64,000 nucleotides of DNA from an uncultured Campylobacter sp. GTDB taxonomy: Bacteria > Campylobacterota > Campylobacteria > Campylobacterales > Campylobacteraceae. Each line of letters opens with the position of its first letter. The first letter of the stretch is position 1. The stretch spans positions 1-64,000 of the forward strand of contig NZ_CALIIU010000033.1 of assembly GCF_938017775.1 (NCBI RefSeq). The letters run 5' to 3'. The notes under the pieces were generated by a model. The model searched no databases, was not told the origin of the DNA, and saw nothing but the letters and a program-made list of their open reading frames with translations. A program made the translations under genes and the position numbers. Shown in pieces: positions 55,368-64,000 of the stretch.

Positions 55368-55498
55368 ACTTTCTCCTTAAAAAAGTCGGGAATTATATAT
55401 TACTTTCATAAATAGATAGAATTCTGGGAATTTTTAATGATATATTTACCAAATTTTCGCTAAACTCCCCGCTCATAAATCAAAAGAAGGAGAAAGAT

Positions 55499-56194
55499 AT
55501 GAGTCTATACGACAGACGAAATTACGCGGACGGCTACGAGCTATCGGACGCGTCACTGGAACAAGGACGAATCTCTCAGACCATTAAACAAACCTACGCG
55601 CTTCTAACCGCTTCGATGATAGCTGCAGCGGCAGGGGCTTTTGTGGCGATGAGCTTCGGCGTGAGCTTGGCTATTCATCCATTTTTATATCTAGTGCTTT
55701 TAATGGGGCTGATCTTCGGTATGCAAGCAGCTGTAAATCGCGGCGCCAACACGATTGCGCTGGTTTTGCTTTTTGCATTTACCTTTATTACCGGTCTTAC
55801 TCTAGGTAAATTGATCGCTATTTATATCGCAGCGGGTGCCGGAGACGTAGTAACGCATGCGTTTGTGGCTACGGCGATTACTTTCGGTGCTCTTACCGTT
55901 TATGCGATGAATACAAAGACAAATTTCGACTCTTGGGGCAAACCGCTATTGGTATCGCTTGTGGCTATTATCGTGCTAAGCCTTTTGAACTACTTCTTTT
56001 TCAAAAGCACCGTGCTTGATATAGCAATTTCAGCTTTTTCGGCTTTAATCTTTTCGATGTATATTATCTATGATACTAAAAACATCATCAACGGCACTTA
56101 CACTTCACCGATAATGGCTGCCGTAGATATGTATCTAAACATCTACAACCTCTTCCTTTCGCTGCTAAGAATTTTCGGCGCAAGCAGAGACTAA
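55499..56194 (+). CDS. Bax inhibitor-1 family (YccA/YbhL) membrane protein
   Basis: The 231-residue protein has seven hydrophobic segments and the family helix pattern around residues 90-130 (TFITGLTLG) with an acidic C-terminal SRD. BI-1 proteins are inner-membrane ion or Ca leak channels and interact with FtsH-type proteases in E. coli. AAGGAG precedes the ATG. It leads the plus-strand block BI-1, secG, frr, pyrE, RDD and rnhB, matching my recollection of Cj0236c to Cj0232c. Confidence 0.92.
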   Translation: MSLYDRRNYADGYELSDASLEQGRISQTIKQTYALLTASMIAAAAGAFVAMSFGVSLAIHPFLYLVLLMGLIFGMQAAVNRGANTIALVLLFAFTFITGLTLGKLIAIYIAAGAGDVVTHAFVATAITFGALTVYAMNTKTNFDSWGKPLLVSLVAIIVLSLLNYFFFKSTVLDIAISAFSALIFSMYIIYDTKNIINGTYTSPIMAAVDMYLNIYNLFLSLLRIFGASRD

Positions 56195-56201
56195 ATTTTA
56201 C

Positions 56202-56220
56202 GCACCGCTTCGTGCGGTGC
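56202..56220 (+). terminator. Short hairpin after the BI-1 gene
   Basis: GCACCGC (56202-56208) pairs with GCGGTGC (56214-56220). The T run after it is weak, so it may only attenuate. Confidence 0.5.
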
Positions 56221-56289
56221 ACTCTTAACTTAAAATTTATAAATCTTTTATTATAATCGCGAATTCAATTTTTTCAAAAGGTTTTTATA

Positions 56290-56811
56290 GTGACTACGTT
56301 ATTTTTGGTTTTACAAGTCGTCTTCGCCGTGATAATTACGATATCCGTCCTGCTGCAAAAGAGCTCTTCTATCGGGCTTGGCGCATACAGCGGAAGCAAC
56401 GAAAGCTTATTTGGAGCGAAGGGTCCGGCGGGATTTTTAGCTAAATTTACCGCCGCGATGGGAATTTTATTCGTGATAAATACACTTGTACTCGCATATT
56501 TCTATCAGCAAGATGCTAAATCTTCCGTAGTCGATCGCGTAAAGATTGAAGCAAATGCTACTAAATCCGTGCCAAACGCTATTCCTGGCGTGCCATCTAT
56601 CCCTGCTTCAGGCGCAAAGCCTAATTTCGCTCCGGCAAGCACCGAATCAAATTCTATAATTAGCGGCGAGATCAATGCGACGGATACGAAAATCGAAGAG
56701 CCAGCAGCTCCTGCTACCGGTACCGCCGCAGCTAGCGCGCCTGTTCGGTCGCAAGCATCAAGCGATACCAATGCGAGCGCCGCTTCTGCAGATCAAAACA
56801 CAACCAAATAA
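56290..56811 (+). CDS. secG: Protein-export membrane protein SecG with a long C-terminal tail
   Basis: The 173-residue protein starts at GTG 56290 and has the two SecG helices (VVFAVIITISVLLQ and the segment near residues 50-75) around the conserved GSNESLFG loop. SecG assists the SecYE channel. After residue 80 it has a polar Ala/Ser/Asn/Thr-rich tail of about 95 residues, far longer than E. coli SecG. This low-complexity tail is periplasmic by topology. Confidence 0.9.
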   Translation: MTTLFLVLQVVFAVIITISVLLQKSSSIGLGAYSGSNESLFGAKGPAGFLAKFTAAMGILFVINTLVLAYFYQQDAKSSVVDRVKIEANATKSVPNAIPGVPSIPASGAKPNFAPASTESNSIISGEINATDTKIEEPAAPATGTAAASAPVRSQASSDTNASAASADQNTTK

Positions 56812-56827
56812 ACTCTAAATTTTAAAA

Positions 56828-56856
56828 TTTAAAAGCGCAAAATCCGCGCTTTTAAA
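56828..56856 (+). terminator. Hairpin after secG
   Basis: TTTAAAAGCGC pairs with GCGCTTTTAAA over 56828-56856, with a U-rich 3' side. It lies between secG and frr. Confidence 0.55.
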
Positions 56857-56911
56857 TGCTATTCTTATTTTTTAACGCTATAATTTCGCAAATTTTATTT
56901 AAAGGATTTGA

Positions 56912-57469
56912 ATGCTAGAAGCTATCTACAAAGAGCAAAGGGCAAACGGCGATCGAGCTATCGAGGCTTTGAAAAAGGACTTTACGACGCTACGCACCGG
57001 TAAGGTGAGCGTGGCGATCCTGGATCATATTTTCGTGGATTATTACGGCTCGCAAACTCCGCTAAATCAGGTCGCAACCGTCCTTTCGATCGATGCGGTA
57101 ACGATTTCGATCACGCCGTGGGAAAAGCCGATGCTAAAGGCGATCGAAAGCGCGATCGCAGCGGCAAATATCGGCGTCAATCCGACTAACGACGGCGAGA
57201 GCGTAAAGCTATTTTTCCCGCCGATGACGGTCGAGCAACGCCAAGAAAACGCAAAAAAGGCCAAAGCGATGGGCGAGAAGGCTAAAATCGGCATTCGCAA
57301 CGTCCGCAAAGACGCTAACGACGAGATCAAAAAGCTCGAAAAAGACAAAGCGATCTCCGAAGACGACGCCAAAAAGGGCTACGACGAGGTGCAAAAGATC
57401 ACCGACTCCTACTCCGCCAAGATCGACGACGCAGTTAAGGCCAAAGAAGCCGAGCTTTTGAAGGTTTGA
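56912..57469 (+). CDS. frr: Ribosome recycling factor
   Basis: The 185-residue protein has the standard RRF length and the conserved C-terminal half rich in Lys, Arg, Asp and Glu ([36 protein letters not shown]). It splits post-termination ribosomes with EF-G. AAAGGA precedes the ATG, and pyrE follows three bases after the stop. Confidence 0.96.
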   Translation: MLEAIYKEQRANGDRAIEALKKDFTTLRTGKVSVAILDHIFVDYYGSQTPLNQVATVLSIDAVTISITPWEKPMLKAIESAIAAANIGVNPTNDGESVKLFFPPMTVEQRQENAKKAKAMGEKAKIGIRNVRKDANDEIKKLEKDKAISEDDAKKGYDEVQKITDSYSAKIDDAVKAKEAELLKV

Positions 57470-57472
57470 GCT

Positions 57473-58084
57473 GTGAATATAGAAAAAATCTATCGCGACT
57501 GCGGCGCATATTTGCGAGGGCATTTTCTGCTTTCAAGCGGCAACCACTCGCAGTTTTACCTCCAAAGCGCAAAAGTACTAGAAAACCCGCAGCTCGCGGG
57601 GCAGCTCGCAGATGAACTCGCCGCGATAATCGGAAAAGCGGGCGTGGAGTTTGATAGCATCTGTTCGCCCGCGCTGGGCGGAATTTTAGCGGGCTACGAG
57701 CTAGCTCGCGCGGCGAAAAAGCGCTTCATCTTTACCGAGCGCGTAGATCGCGTGATGAGCCTACGCCGCGGCTTTGAAGTGCATAAGGGCGAGAAATTTA
57801 TCGTCTGCGAAGACATCGTCACAACGGGCGGCTCGGCTCTTGAGAGCGCAAGGCTCATCGAAAACCTAGGCGGCGAGGTCGTGGGCTTTGCCGCGCTTGC
57901 CAATCGCGGATTTTGCAAAGTCGCAAATTTAGCGGACAGCAGTGCAAAGAGCGGCGCCAAGCTACCTGCGGATAAGCCGTTTTTTGCGCTAGGCAATTTC
58001 GAGTTTGAAATTTACGAGCCCGCGACCTGCCCGCTCTGTGCTACCGGAAGCAAGGCGATCAAGCCAGGAAGCCGCGGAAATTAG
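57473..58084 (+). CDS. pyrE: Orotate phosphoribosyltransferase
   Basis: The 203-residue protein starts at GTG 57473, three bases after frr. It has the PRPP-binding motif [11 protein letters not shown] near residue 105 and a conserved hood Lys/Arg loop ([13 protein letters not shown]). It forms OMP in pyrimidine synthesis. The three C-terminal Cys (CPLCATG) are unusual but occur in epsilonproteobacterial PyrE. Confidence 0.95.
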   Translation: MNIEKIYRDCGAYLRGHFLLSSGNHSQFYLQSAKVLENPQLAGQLADELAAIIGKAGVEFDSICSPALGGILAGYELARAAKKRFIFTERVDRVMSLRRGFEVHKGEKFIVCEDIVTTGGSALESARLIENLGGEVVGFAALANRGFCKVANLADSSAKSGAKLPADKPFFALGNFEFEIYEPATCPLCATGSKAIKPGSRGN

Positions 58085-58179
58085 GCGCCGATTGCTGATA
58101 ACAAACCGTAACGAGATTAAATTTTACCCTTCGGCTTTAGCGCGACGGAATTTTAAAATTTAATCCAAAACGGAGCAAA

Positions 58180-58605
58180 ATGGCAAAACAAAAAGCTAAA
58201 ATTTCACCGATCTTTCTGCGCGTAAAGGCCTTCATCGTCGATCTTTTCATCATCGCGATGCCCCTATTCTACGGCGTTACCTATCTCGTCTTGGGCTCAA
58301 AGGAAGCCCTGTGGCGCAACCAAGCCGCAATCGCGCTTATCTGGCTCGCATACGGCGCGATCTGTGCGGCATTCTACGCCCGCAGCGCCCAGACGCCGGG
58401 CTACAAACTTGCAGGGCTTTACCTCATCGACGTTCGCAGCGGACGCAAAGTAAGCTTTTTTAGGGCGCTGGCTCGCTTTACGTGCTTCGTATTTGCAGGC
58501 TTTAGCGTCATCGGGCTTTTGATCTGCTTTTTTCGCAAAGACAGGCTGAACTTACACGACCTGCTAAGCGGAGCCGTGCCCGTCGTGCGAAAGGACGCGC
58601 AGTGA
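58180..58605 (+). CDS. RDD-family membrane protein
   Basis: The 141-residue protein has the Arg/Asp signature at the start of its first helix (LRVKAFIVDLFII) and three membrane helices. The second conserved segment is (TPGYKLAGLYLIDVRSGRKVSFFRALAR), with Arg-rich cytoplasmic ends. The RDD family is linked to sodium/proton handling in some bacteria, but here the role is unknown. Its last four bases overlap the rnhB start. Confidence 0.88.
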   Translation: MAKQKAKISPIFLRVKAFIVDLFIIAMPLFYGVTYLVLGSKEALWRNQAAIALIWLAYGAICAAFYARSAQTPGYKLAGLYLIDVRSGRKVSFFRALARFTCFVFAGFSVIGLLICFFRKDRLNLHDLLSGAVPVVRKDAQ

Positions 58606-59165
58606 GCGGACAGATTTGTGGCATCGACGAGGCGGGGCGCGGCTGCCTTGCGGGACCGCTTTGCGTCGCGGGCTGCGTGCTGCAGCGCGAGATCGCAGGA
58701 CTTGCCGATAGCAAAAAGCTAAGCGAAAAGCGCCGCGAGGAGCTCTACGCTCAGATCATCGAAAACTCGCGCTACAAAATCGTCGAAATTTCAAGCGCAC
58801 AGGTCGATGAGATCGGACTCAGCGCATGTCTAAAATCGGCGCTTGAGCAGATTCTCGCGTATTTTGCGGATTTTAGCGGACAGATCATCTACGACGGCAA
58901 CGCAACCTTCGGCGTACGCGGACTTCAGACGCTCGTAAAGGCCGACGCGCAAATCGCCGAAGTAAGCGCGGCGAGCATCCTTGCCAAGGTCACGCGCGAC
59001 CGCACGATGCATGAGCTTGCGCAGCGCTATCCGCAATACGGCTTCGCGCAAAACAAAGGTTACGGCTCGGCCGCGCACATCGCGGCGATCGAGCGGTACG
59101 GGCTCACGCCTTTTCACCGCGCAAGCTACAAAATTAAATCGCTGCAACCCTCGCTGTTTGATTAA
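58602..59165 (+). CDS. rnhB: Ribonuclease HII
   Basis: The 187-residue protein begins at GTG 58602 and has the DEAGRG motif (Asp-Glu metal pair) at residues 7-12, a third Asp in YDGNATFG and a fourth acidic residue further on. It cuts RNA strands in RNA-DNA hybrids and starts ribonucleotide excision. It is translationally coupled to the RDD gene. Confidence 0.95.
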   Translation: MSGQICGIDEAGRGCLAGPLCVAGCVLQREIAGLADSKKLSEKRREELYAQIIENSRYKIVEISSAQVDEIGLSACLKSALEQILAYFADFSGQIIYDGNATFGVRGLQTLVKADAQIAEVSAASILAKVTRDRTMHELAQRYPQYGFAQNKGYGSAAHIAAIERYGLTPFHRASYKIKSLQPSLFD

Positions 59166-59772
59166 CGAATTTGTTTCGCGCTGTTTAGGACGCGCCCGCT
59201 TAAATTTCAACCTCGTACCCTTTGCATACACTCGGCGCCGAATTCCAACCTTGCACGCTCTGTGTGTATTTGGCGCCAAAATTTAGCCTGCCCGCATTGC
59301 AGCGCCCGTCATCAAAATTTACTTGTCGCAGCACCTATCTTTAAATTTTAAAATTTGCCGCTCCTTTATCCGCCAACCTCGATCGAAGTATGCCGCCTGT
59401 GCGGCTTTAGCTGCACGCGGATTTCAAAACGAATTTTGATAAAGCAAACATTCGCTACGCCGTAAATTTAAAATTTAGCTCGTAAATCTATCCGTGCATT
59501 CACTCCGCGGCAGTTTAGAAAATGAAATTTTGCGCAGCATGAATATCGTCCCGCGCCGCACTAAATAAATTTAAAATTCCGATATATGCTAAATTTAGCC
59601 CATATTCGAGCCGTATCAAAACTCAAAATTTTAAAATTCGAGGCTTAGAATTTCGCGCGAAATCAAGCGCAAAATTCCCCGCGCAGTTTCGCGCGCAAAG
59701 GTCGCAAAATTTAGAAATTTTAACCAAACTTTCGCTATCATCACGGCTTAAATTTTCACCCAAAGGAAACCG
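59166..59772. repeat. Intergenic region with AAATTT-type repeats
   Basis: About 600 bases with no supported gene. The sequence is dense in AAATTT, AAATTTTA and GAATTTCGCGCG-like pieces, most clearly at 59330-59720. Overlapping minus-strand frames are made of this material. Confidence 0.5.
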
Positions 59773-60492
59773 ATGTTTGAATGGATCGCCTCACCCGAGG
59801 CATGGATCAGCCTGGCGACGCTCACGGGGCTTGAGATCGTGCTTGGCATCGACAATATCATCTTTATCGCGATTTTATGCGGCAGATTACCCGAGGCGCA
59901 GCGCGGACGTGCCCGTATAATGGGGCTCGCGCTTGCGATGTTCACGCGCATACTGCTGCTTCTAAGCCTAAGCTGGATCATGGGGCTAACTAAGCCGCTA
60001 TTTAGCGTGCTTGCGCGCGATTTTAGCGGACGCGATCTCGTGCTGATCGGCGGCGGATTGTTTCTACTCGTCAAATCCACGCTCGAGATCCACTCCAGCG
60101 CCACGGGCGAGGCACACGAGCATAGCGCTAGCAGCGGCAAGGCAAGCTTCGGCGGCACGCTCGTGCAGATCGCCGTTTTGGACATCATCTTTTCGCTCGA
60201 CAGCGTCATCACTGCCGTGGGCATGGCGCAGCACCTGCCCGTGATGATCCTCGCAGTCGTCATCGCCGTGGGTGTGATGATGCTCGCTAGCGGCGCGATC
60301 GCGTGCTTCGTGGACGCAAACCCGACGATCAAAATTTTAGCGCTTGCGTTTTTGATCCTAGTGGGCGTCTCGCTGATCGCCGACGGCCTGGGCTTTCACA
60401 TACCTAAGGGCTACATCTACTTCTCGATGGCGTTTTCGCTGCTGGTGGAGCTCATCAATATTCAGATCCGCAAAAAATCCGCCGCGAAATAG
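59773..60492 (+). CDS. TerC-family integral membrane protein
   Basis: The 239-residue protein has seven membrane helices and the TerC metal-site signatures GLEIVLGIDNIIFIAIL near residue 20 and FSLDSVITAVGM near residue 140, with conserved Asp in both. It also has a Lys-containing C-terminus. TerC proteins handle metals such as Mn during envelope stress. AAAGGAAA precedes the ATG. It is followed closely by the hypothetical low-complexity membrane protein. Confidence 0.9.
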   Translation: MFEWIASPEAWISLATLTGLEIVLGIDNIIFIAILCGRLPEAQRGRARIMGLALAMFTRILLLLSLSWIMGLTKPLFSVLARDFSGRDLVLIGGGLFLLVKSTLEIHSSATGEAHEHSASSGKASFGGTLVQIAVLDIIFSLDSVITAVGMAQHLPVMILAVVIAVGVMMLASGAIACFVDANPTIKILALAFLILVGVSLIADGLGFHIPKGYIYFSMAFSLLVELINIQIRKKSAAK

Positions 60493-60527
60493 GAGGAGCG
60501 GAATTTTGCGAGATCTGAAAGGCGCGC

Positions 60528-61985
60528 ATGGGGTTTTCTAAATTTCTTTCGCCGCGGCAGATCAAGCTTGCTCACGGCACGGCTCGAAATTTCAAGCTTG
60601 AGCCCGCGACTGCAGGCACGGCGAAATTTAGCTTTACGCTTGAGGGTTTGCACTTTGCGGGAAATTTGGACTTAAAGCGCGACGGACTTTATCTGTCGAT
60701 ACGCGAGGGCGACGAGCTGGCGGTGATATACGAGGCTTCAAGCTCAAATTCCAGCCGCGAAGCTTCGAGGAGCTTAAATTCCGATCGCGAGGCTTCAAGC
60801 GGCGCCGATTTAAATGGCGAAAATTCCGCAGGGCATTTAAACTGCGAAATTCCAAGCGACCGCGCTTCCGCCGCTGCAAGTTCAGACTGCGACTGCGACG
60901 CACATAGCGATACGGCGACAAGTGCACGCCAAAATTCTACAGTATCTGATTTATCGGACAAAGATCGCCGCGGCATAAGCTCCGCCGCTTTAGGTTTTAT
61001 CCGCAAATATTTAAGCGGCTTCCTCTCTTTAAATTCTACCCGCGAGGAGCACGGCGCCCAGGCAAACTCCGCCGCATCTCCGCTAGACTTTGTCAATCTA
61101 AGCCTGGGCGCGCAGCGCTGGAAGGACGCCGGTAGCACGGCACTCGCCGCGATATTCGCAGCCTTCGGCGTAGCGCTAGCCGCGATGAGCATCTACTGCA
61201 TAATCTTCATCTTTGATGCAAGGGCTCCTGTGGGACTGCTAGCCCTGCTCATCCTCGCGCCTTTTGCGTATTGCAGCTTCAAGTTTATGCGAAGAGACTG
61301 GCGCGCCGCGAAGTTCGGACGCATATTTGCGGCTCTCGCGCACTCCAAAGAGCCCAAGCGAAGCGGCGAAGCGGAGGGCTATGCTAGCGGCGTGCGCGTG
61401 CTGCAAAGTGGCGACGTTTATTACTATGGCTTCGCGCTGGACGGAGTATATTTATCGGGCGATAGTAAGCTGCAGATCGTTTCCGACGGGATACTCACAG
61501 ATCAAAATTTAGCGGAGCTTGCGGACGGCGAAAATTGCATGAAATTTAAGAATTTAGACGCAGAAAATTCCACAAATTCTGCGAGCGTTAAGAATTTTGC
61601 GAAATCAGCAAATTCCGCAAGTTTTGTAAATTCTGCCAACGCAGCAAATTCTATAAACTCCGTCCACTCCGCCGAAGCCGCGGCACCCGCCAAGGCGAAG
61701 GACGCCTCGCAGAGCTTTGAGCTACAAAACGGCGATATTCTTCGCGCCCGCTACAAAGACTACCGCGTAAGCGGGATTTGGAATCAAAGCCGCAGCAGCG
61801 AGCTCGGCGATACGCGCAGCGGACTTCGGCGCGCAGCGGATTTTATCGCGGGCGTGGCGCTACAAATAGGTCTGCGTCTAGGCGGCGCGCTCGCGCTGAC
61901 GTGGCTCGGCGATCACATAGGCGGCTCCTTCGGCAACGCCCTAAGCTTCATCGGATTTTTGCTGCTGCTTAGCCTTATGCTTTGA
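60528..61985 (+). CDS. Hypothetical membrane protein with two low-complexity repeat blocks
   Basis: The 485-residue protein has an N-terminal beta-rich section (to about residue 70). It then has a Ser/Asn/Arg/Glu-rich repeat block (about 70-150) in units of about ten residues, such as EASSSNSSR and EASRSLNSDR. Two membrane helices follow (about 205-255), then a second beta section, a Ser/Ala/Asn repeat block (about 345-390) and a C-terminal hydrophobic hairpin. I recognise no family. The repeats look like insertions into an older membrane protein, because removing them would leave a compact sequence. A weak AAGG lies before ATG 60528. Confidence 0.65.
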   Translation: MGFSKFLSPRQIKLAHGTARNFKLEPATAGTAKFSFTLEGLHFAGNLDLKRDGLYLSIREGDELAVIYEASSSNSSREASRSLNSDREASSGADLNGENSAGHLNCEIPSDRASAAASSDCDCDAHSDTATSARQNSTVSDLSDKDRRGISSAALGFIRKYLSGFLSLNSTREEHGAQANSAASPLDFVNLSLGAQRWKDAGSTALAAIFAAFGVALAAMSIYCIIFIFDARAPVGLLALLILAPFAYCSFKFMRRDWRAAKFGRIFAALAHSKEPKRSGEAEGYASGVRVLQSGDVYYYGFALDGVYLSGDSKLQIVSDGILTDQNLAELADGENCMKFKNLDAENSTNSASVKNFAKSANSASFVNSANAANSINSVHSAEAAAPAKAKDASQSFELQNGDILRARYKDYRVSGIWNQSRSSELGDTRSGLRRAADFIAGVALQIGLRLGGALALTWLGDHIGGSFGNALSFIGFLLLLSLML

Positions 61986-62443
61986 AAGGCGAATTTCAAA
62001 CGGCAGCCTCGCGGAATTTTGCAACTTCAAGGAATTTCAAATTTCGCAATTTCACAGAATTCCGCAGCGAGCGGATTTGTATTTTAAATTTCAAGGCTTT
62101 GGGATCGTAAATTTAAAAGCGCGGCAAAATTTCAAATTTCAGGCGCGTAAAACTTCGGCCGCGGAATTTTAAAATTCTAAATTTTAAAGCGTAGAATTTC
62201 AAGATGCGGATTTTAATTTCAGAATTTTAAATTTTGCGGTGCGGAATTCCTCAGCGTGGATTAAAATTTTAAATTTCAAAACGCGCGGGATTTTAAGGCG
62301 CGCAAAATTCCAAAGCGCGAAATTCATGAAATTCAAAAGCGGAATTTCAAAATTTCAAATTTTACGGCGCGTGAGGTCGCAGCACAGAGCGCGAAACTAT
62401 AATGCGCGAGGCTGTGACACGCAAAGCTGCGGCAAGCCGTGCG
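61986..62443. repeat. Intergenic AATTT/GAATTCC repeat array
   Basis: Nearly the entire 458 bases are short AAATTT, AATTTC, GAATTCC and GCG/GCGG pieces in no fixed period, for example GGAATTTCAAATTTCGCAAT. No gene is seen. The repeat content is higher here than in any other gap. Confidence 0.6.
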
Positions 62444-63472
62444 CTAGCTCCAAATTCTTTCGTTTAGTTTTAGATTTTTTACGAGCGCCAAAAAGTGCGA
62501 AAGCTCGCGCTTGATTAGCGCGGCAGGGTCGCGGCACAGCACGCTTTCGTCGATGTCCGGCTCGAAATTATCGCGCCCTGTATTTACGAAAATATAAATT
62601 TTGCTATCCAAAAAGCTAAGGCTAACGGGCGCGGCTACGGTACCTGCGAAGCGCAAGAGCCTCCGCATAAAGGCGGGTGTTAGAATATACATCGCGCTCG
62701 TCGCGTCCGCGGAATACACGGCAAAGGCGGCGTTAAACTCCGCATCGTCCATATCTATCTTTTTTAGCCCGCCTGTGTTCGGCGCGCCGGTGCGAGCGGG
62801 AAAAATCAGGGTTTTGGCACTTATGCGTTTGTTAAATTCCGCGTAGAAAAAGGTGCCGAGGATTTCACTTTCCAAAATTCTATTAAACAATTTCACATCG
62901 CAAAATGCAAACCTCACGCCGTCATAAACGCCCGAGACCCTGTCGTTGCCGCCTAGATATCTGTCTAGTCGAAAAAAGAGCCCGGAGAGCTTGAGTTTGG
63001 CGGGATCGATACTGCCTTCAATATCGTATCGATAGCCGAACGCCTTGAAATAAGGCATTAGATAGTGCTCTTTAAAAGCGCGCCGAAATTTTATCGAATA
63101 ATCTCGTTTGAAGACTCTAAATAATACGAATAAGCTCGAAGCAGCCAAGATTAAAATTATAATCGCGAGTAAGATATATTTGGAAATCGTGGGACGATTT
63201 TGTAAATCGTTTAGAAATAGGCTCATAGCAAAAAGGCAGGCAGCATAGATTATCTTAGCTTTTATGGAGCTTTCATCGCACAAAACGGCTACTATAAGAA
63301 CAACCGCGAATAATCCGATAAGAGACAACAAATCTACCATCTCTCCTCCGTCGCGTAGCTTGTATAACAAAAACGCGCCGTAGCCGAGCATGCACGCCGC
63401 CGCTAAGATCGTATTTCTTTTCGCCTTATATAAAAGCCCCAGCCTGATCTGCTCCAGCTCGCTTGCGCTCAT
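62444..63472 (-). CDS. DUF3137-type membrane protein
   Basis: The 342-residue protein has two hydrophobic segments near residues 20-38 and 45-65, a third near 75-90 and a fourth near 100-120. A long soluble C-terminal domain follows, with the DUF3137-like pattern VSGVYDGVRFAFCDV, then GTFFYAEFNK and the end segment INTGRDNFEP-like acidic stretch. The role is unknown. Its ATG at 63472 is preceded by GGGGC rather than a clear ribosome site. Confidence 0.7.
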   Translation of the reverse strand: MSASELEQIRLGLLYKAKRNTILAAACMLGYGAFLLYKLRDGGEMVDLLSLIGLFAVVLIVAVLCDESSIKAKIIYAACLFAMSLFLNDLQNRPTISKYILLAIIILILAASSLFVLFRVFKRDYSIKFRRAFKEHYLMPYFKAFGYRYDIEGSIDPAKLKLSGLFFRLDRYLGGNDRVSGVYDGVRFAFCDVKLFNRILESEILGTFFYAEFNKRISAKTLIFPARTGAPNTGGLKKIDMDDAEFNAAFAVYSADATSAMYILTPAFMRRLLRFAGTVAAPVSLSFLDSKIYIFVNTGRDNFEPDIDESVLCRDPAALIKRELSHFLALVKNLKLNERIWS

Positions 63473-63851
63473 TTTGCCCCTTCTAAATTTGAGATGGATT
63501 ATGACGCTTGCGGGCTTTAAATTTGCTTACGAACGGCGCCGGAATTTTAAAATTTAGACTTGGATAAATTTGCGATTAAATTTAGCGGCGGATCGTCTAA
63601 ATGTAGCGAAGGCGGAATCTTGGTAGAAGTTTAAGCGGCACGAAATTTTAAAAATTCCGTGCCATAAGAGAGATAAAATTTTACGGGCGCGCTTTAAATT
63701 CGCTATAAAATTTCACTGCGCCGAGTCGTAAAATTTCGCGAAACAAACGCCGTAGTTTATGCCGCAAAATTTACGAGCGCCTGAGCGAATGTCGCGAAAT
63801 TTACGGACGCCCGCGCCGCAAAGAGCACAGCGCGGACGCCGCTAGCAAAAT
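63473..63851. other. Intergenic region with AAATTT repeats and a terminator hairpin
   Basis: No gene is seen. It contains several AAATTT cores, for example near 63670-63850, and one long hairpin described separately. Confidence 0.5.
63637..63663 (-). terminator. Hairpin between the DUF3137 and fumarase-like genes
   Basis: GGCACGAAATTTT (63637-63649) is nearly perfectly complementary to AAAATTCCGTGCC (63651-63663), with one mismatch and a single-base loop centre. It follows the stop of the fumarase-like gene on the minus strand by about 190 bases. Confidence 0.5.
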
Positions 63852-63998
63852 TTAGATTTTTCTATAAGGCGCCTGACCTACTTCGTAGAAATTGTTGCCC
63901 TCGCTGTCGATCGCTACGATAGCAGGGAAATCCTCGACGGTAAGTCGCGCGACCGCCTCGGGGCCGAGCTCGGGGTAGGCTAGCACTTCGTATTTTTT
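63852..63998 (-). CDS. Class I fumarate hydratase (beta-domain end), partial
   Basis: Only the last 48 codons are in the window. The residues (KKYEVLAYPELGPEAV, then VEDFPAIVAIDSEGNNFYE and GQAPYRKI at the end) match the C-terminus of the fumarase/tartrate-dehydratase beta domain. The enzyme interconverts fumarate and malate with an Fe-S cluster held by the alpha part. Most of the gene lies beyond base 64000. Confidence 0.7.
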   Translation of the reverse strand, partial: KKYEVLAYPELGPEAVARLTVEDFPAIVAIDSEGNNFYEVGQAPYRKI

Positions 63999-64000
63999 AA

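Overview
The window looks like a chromosomal segment of a Campylobacter species with unusually high GC for the genus, in the style of oral species such as C. gracilis, C. showae or C. rectus. This is inferred from gene content and order, not from a database search. Supporting signs are a CmeABC-type efflux operon, Cj0264c/Cj0265c-like reductase and cytochrome genes, and a block matching my recollection of the C. jejuni order Cj0232c to Cj0238. An AAATTTTA-like motif is extremely common both between and inside genes.

Layout: 1-580 holds four tRNAs with an entericidin-like small lipoprotein gene between them. 1310-7108 holds an M16 zinc peptidase and a TonB-dependent receptor with a G9 tract ahead of its signal peptide. 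7354-9441 is a run of minus-strand small genes, three of four carrying a stop or frameshift. DyP peroxidase, tRNA-Ser and cmeABC (9474-16894) follow, then thiD. 18770-24741 holds accessory metabolic genes: an MFS transporter, a yagU remnant, a tannase-like esterase, a lipoprotein, a flavin-reductase-like protein, an SDR and an NAD(P)-binding protein. Several of these are frameshifted.

25163-34025 is the most distinctive part. Two divergent arylsulfate sulfotransferases (AssT) each sit beside a dedicated DsbA-type oxidase. They share one DsbB/DsbI-type membrane partner, and a histidine kinase/response regulator pair lies between them. Together they suggest a regulated periplasmic sulfuryl-transfer module with its own disulfide machinery.

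34370-44424 holds a DUF2695 protein, a MenA-type prenyltransferase, a pyridoxamine kinase, a TMAO/DMSO-type molybdoreductase with a cytochrome c partner, two Hcp/Sel1-repeat secreted proteins and a hybrid cluster protein under a palindromic FNR/CRP-type site. 44698-45254 is a six-tRNA cluster. 45329-50796 has rdgB, an MFS transporter, moeA, a deoxyinosine glycosylase and a MORN-repeat protein.

51722-55367 is a tightly overlapping minus-strand operon: beta carbonic anhydrase, an MscS channel, a 57-residue protein with no basic residues, and an atypical Fe/Mn-type superoxide dismutase with a Cys-rich tail. 55499-59165 runs the other way: BI-1, secG, frr, pyrE, an RDD protein and rnhB. terC, a low-complexity membrane protein, a DUF3137 protein and the 3' end of a fumarase-like gene close the window.

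Two themes run through it. Degenerate AAATTT-type tandem repeats have spread through intergenic DNA and in frame into several proteins. Apparent stop and frameshift lesions are concentrated at 7.8-24.4 kb in accessory genes, while none was seen in the housekeeping genes.
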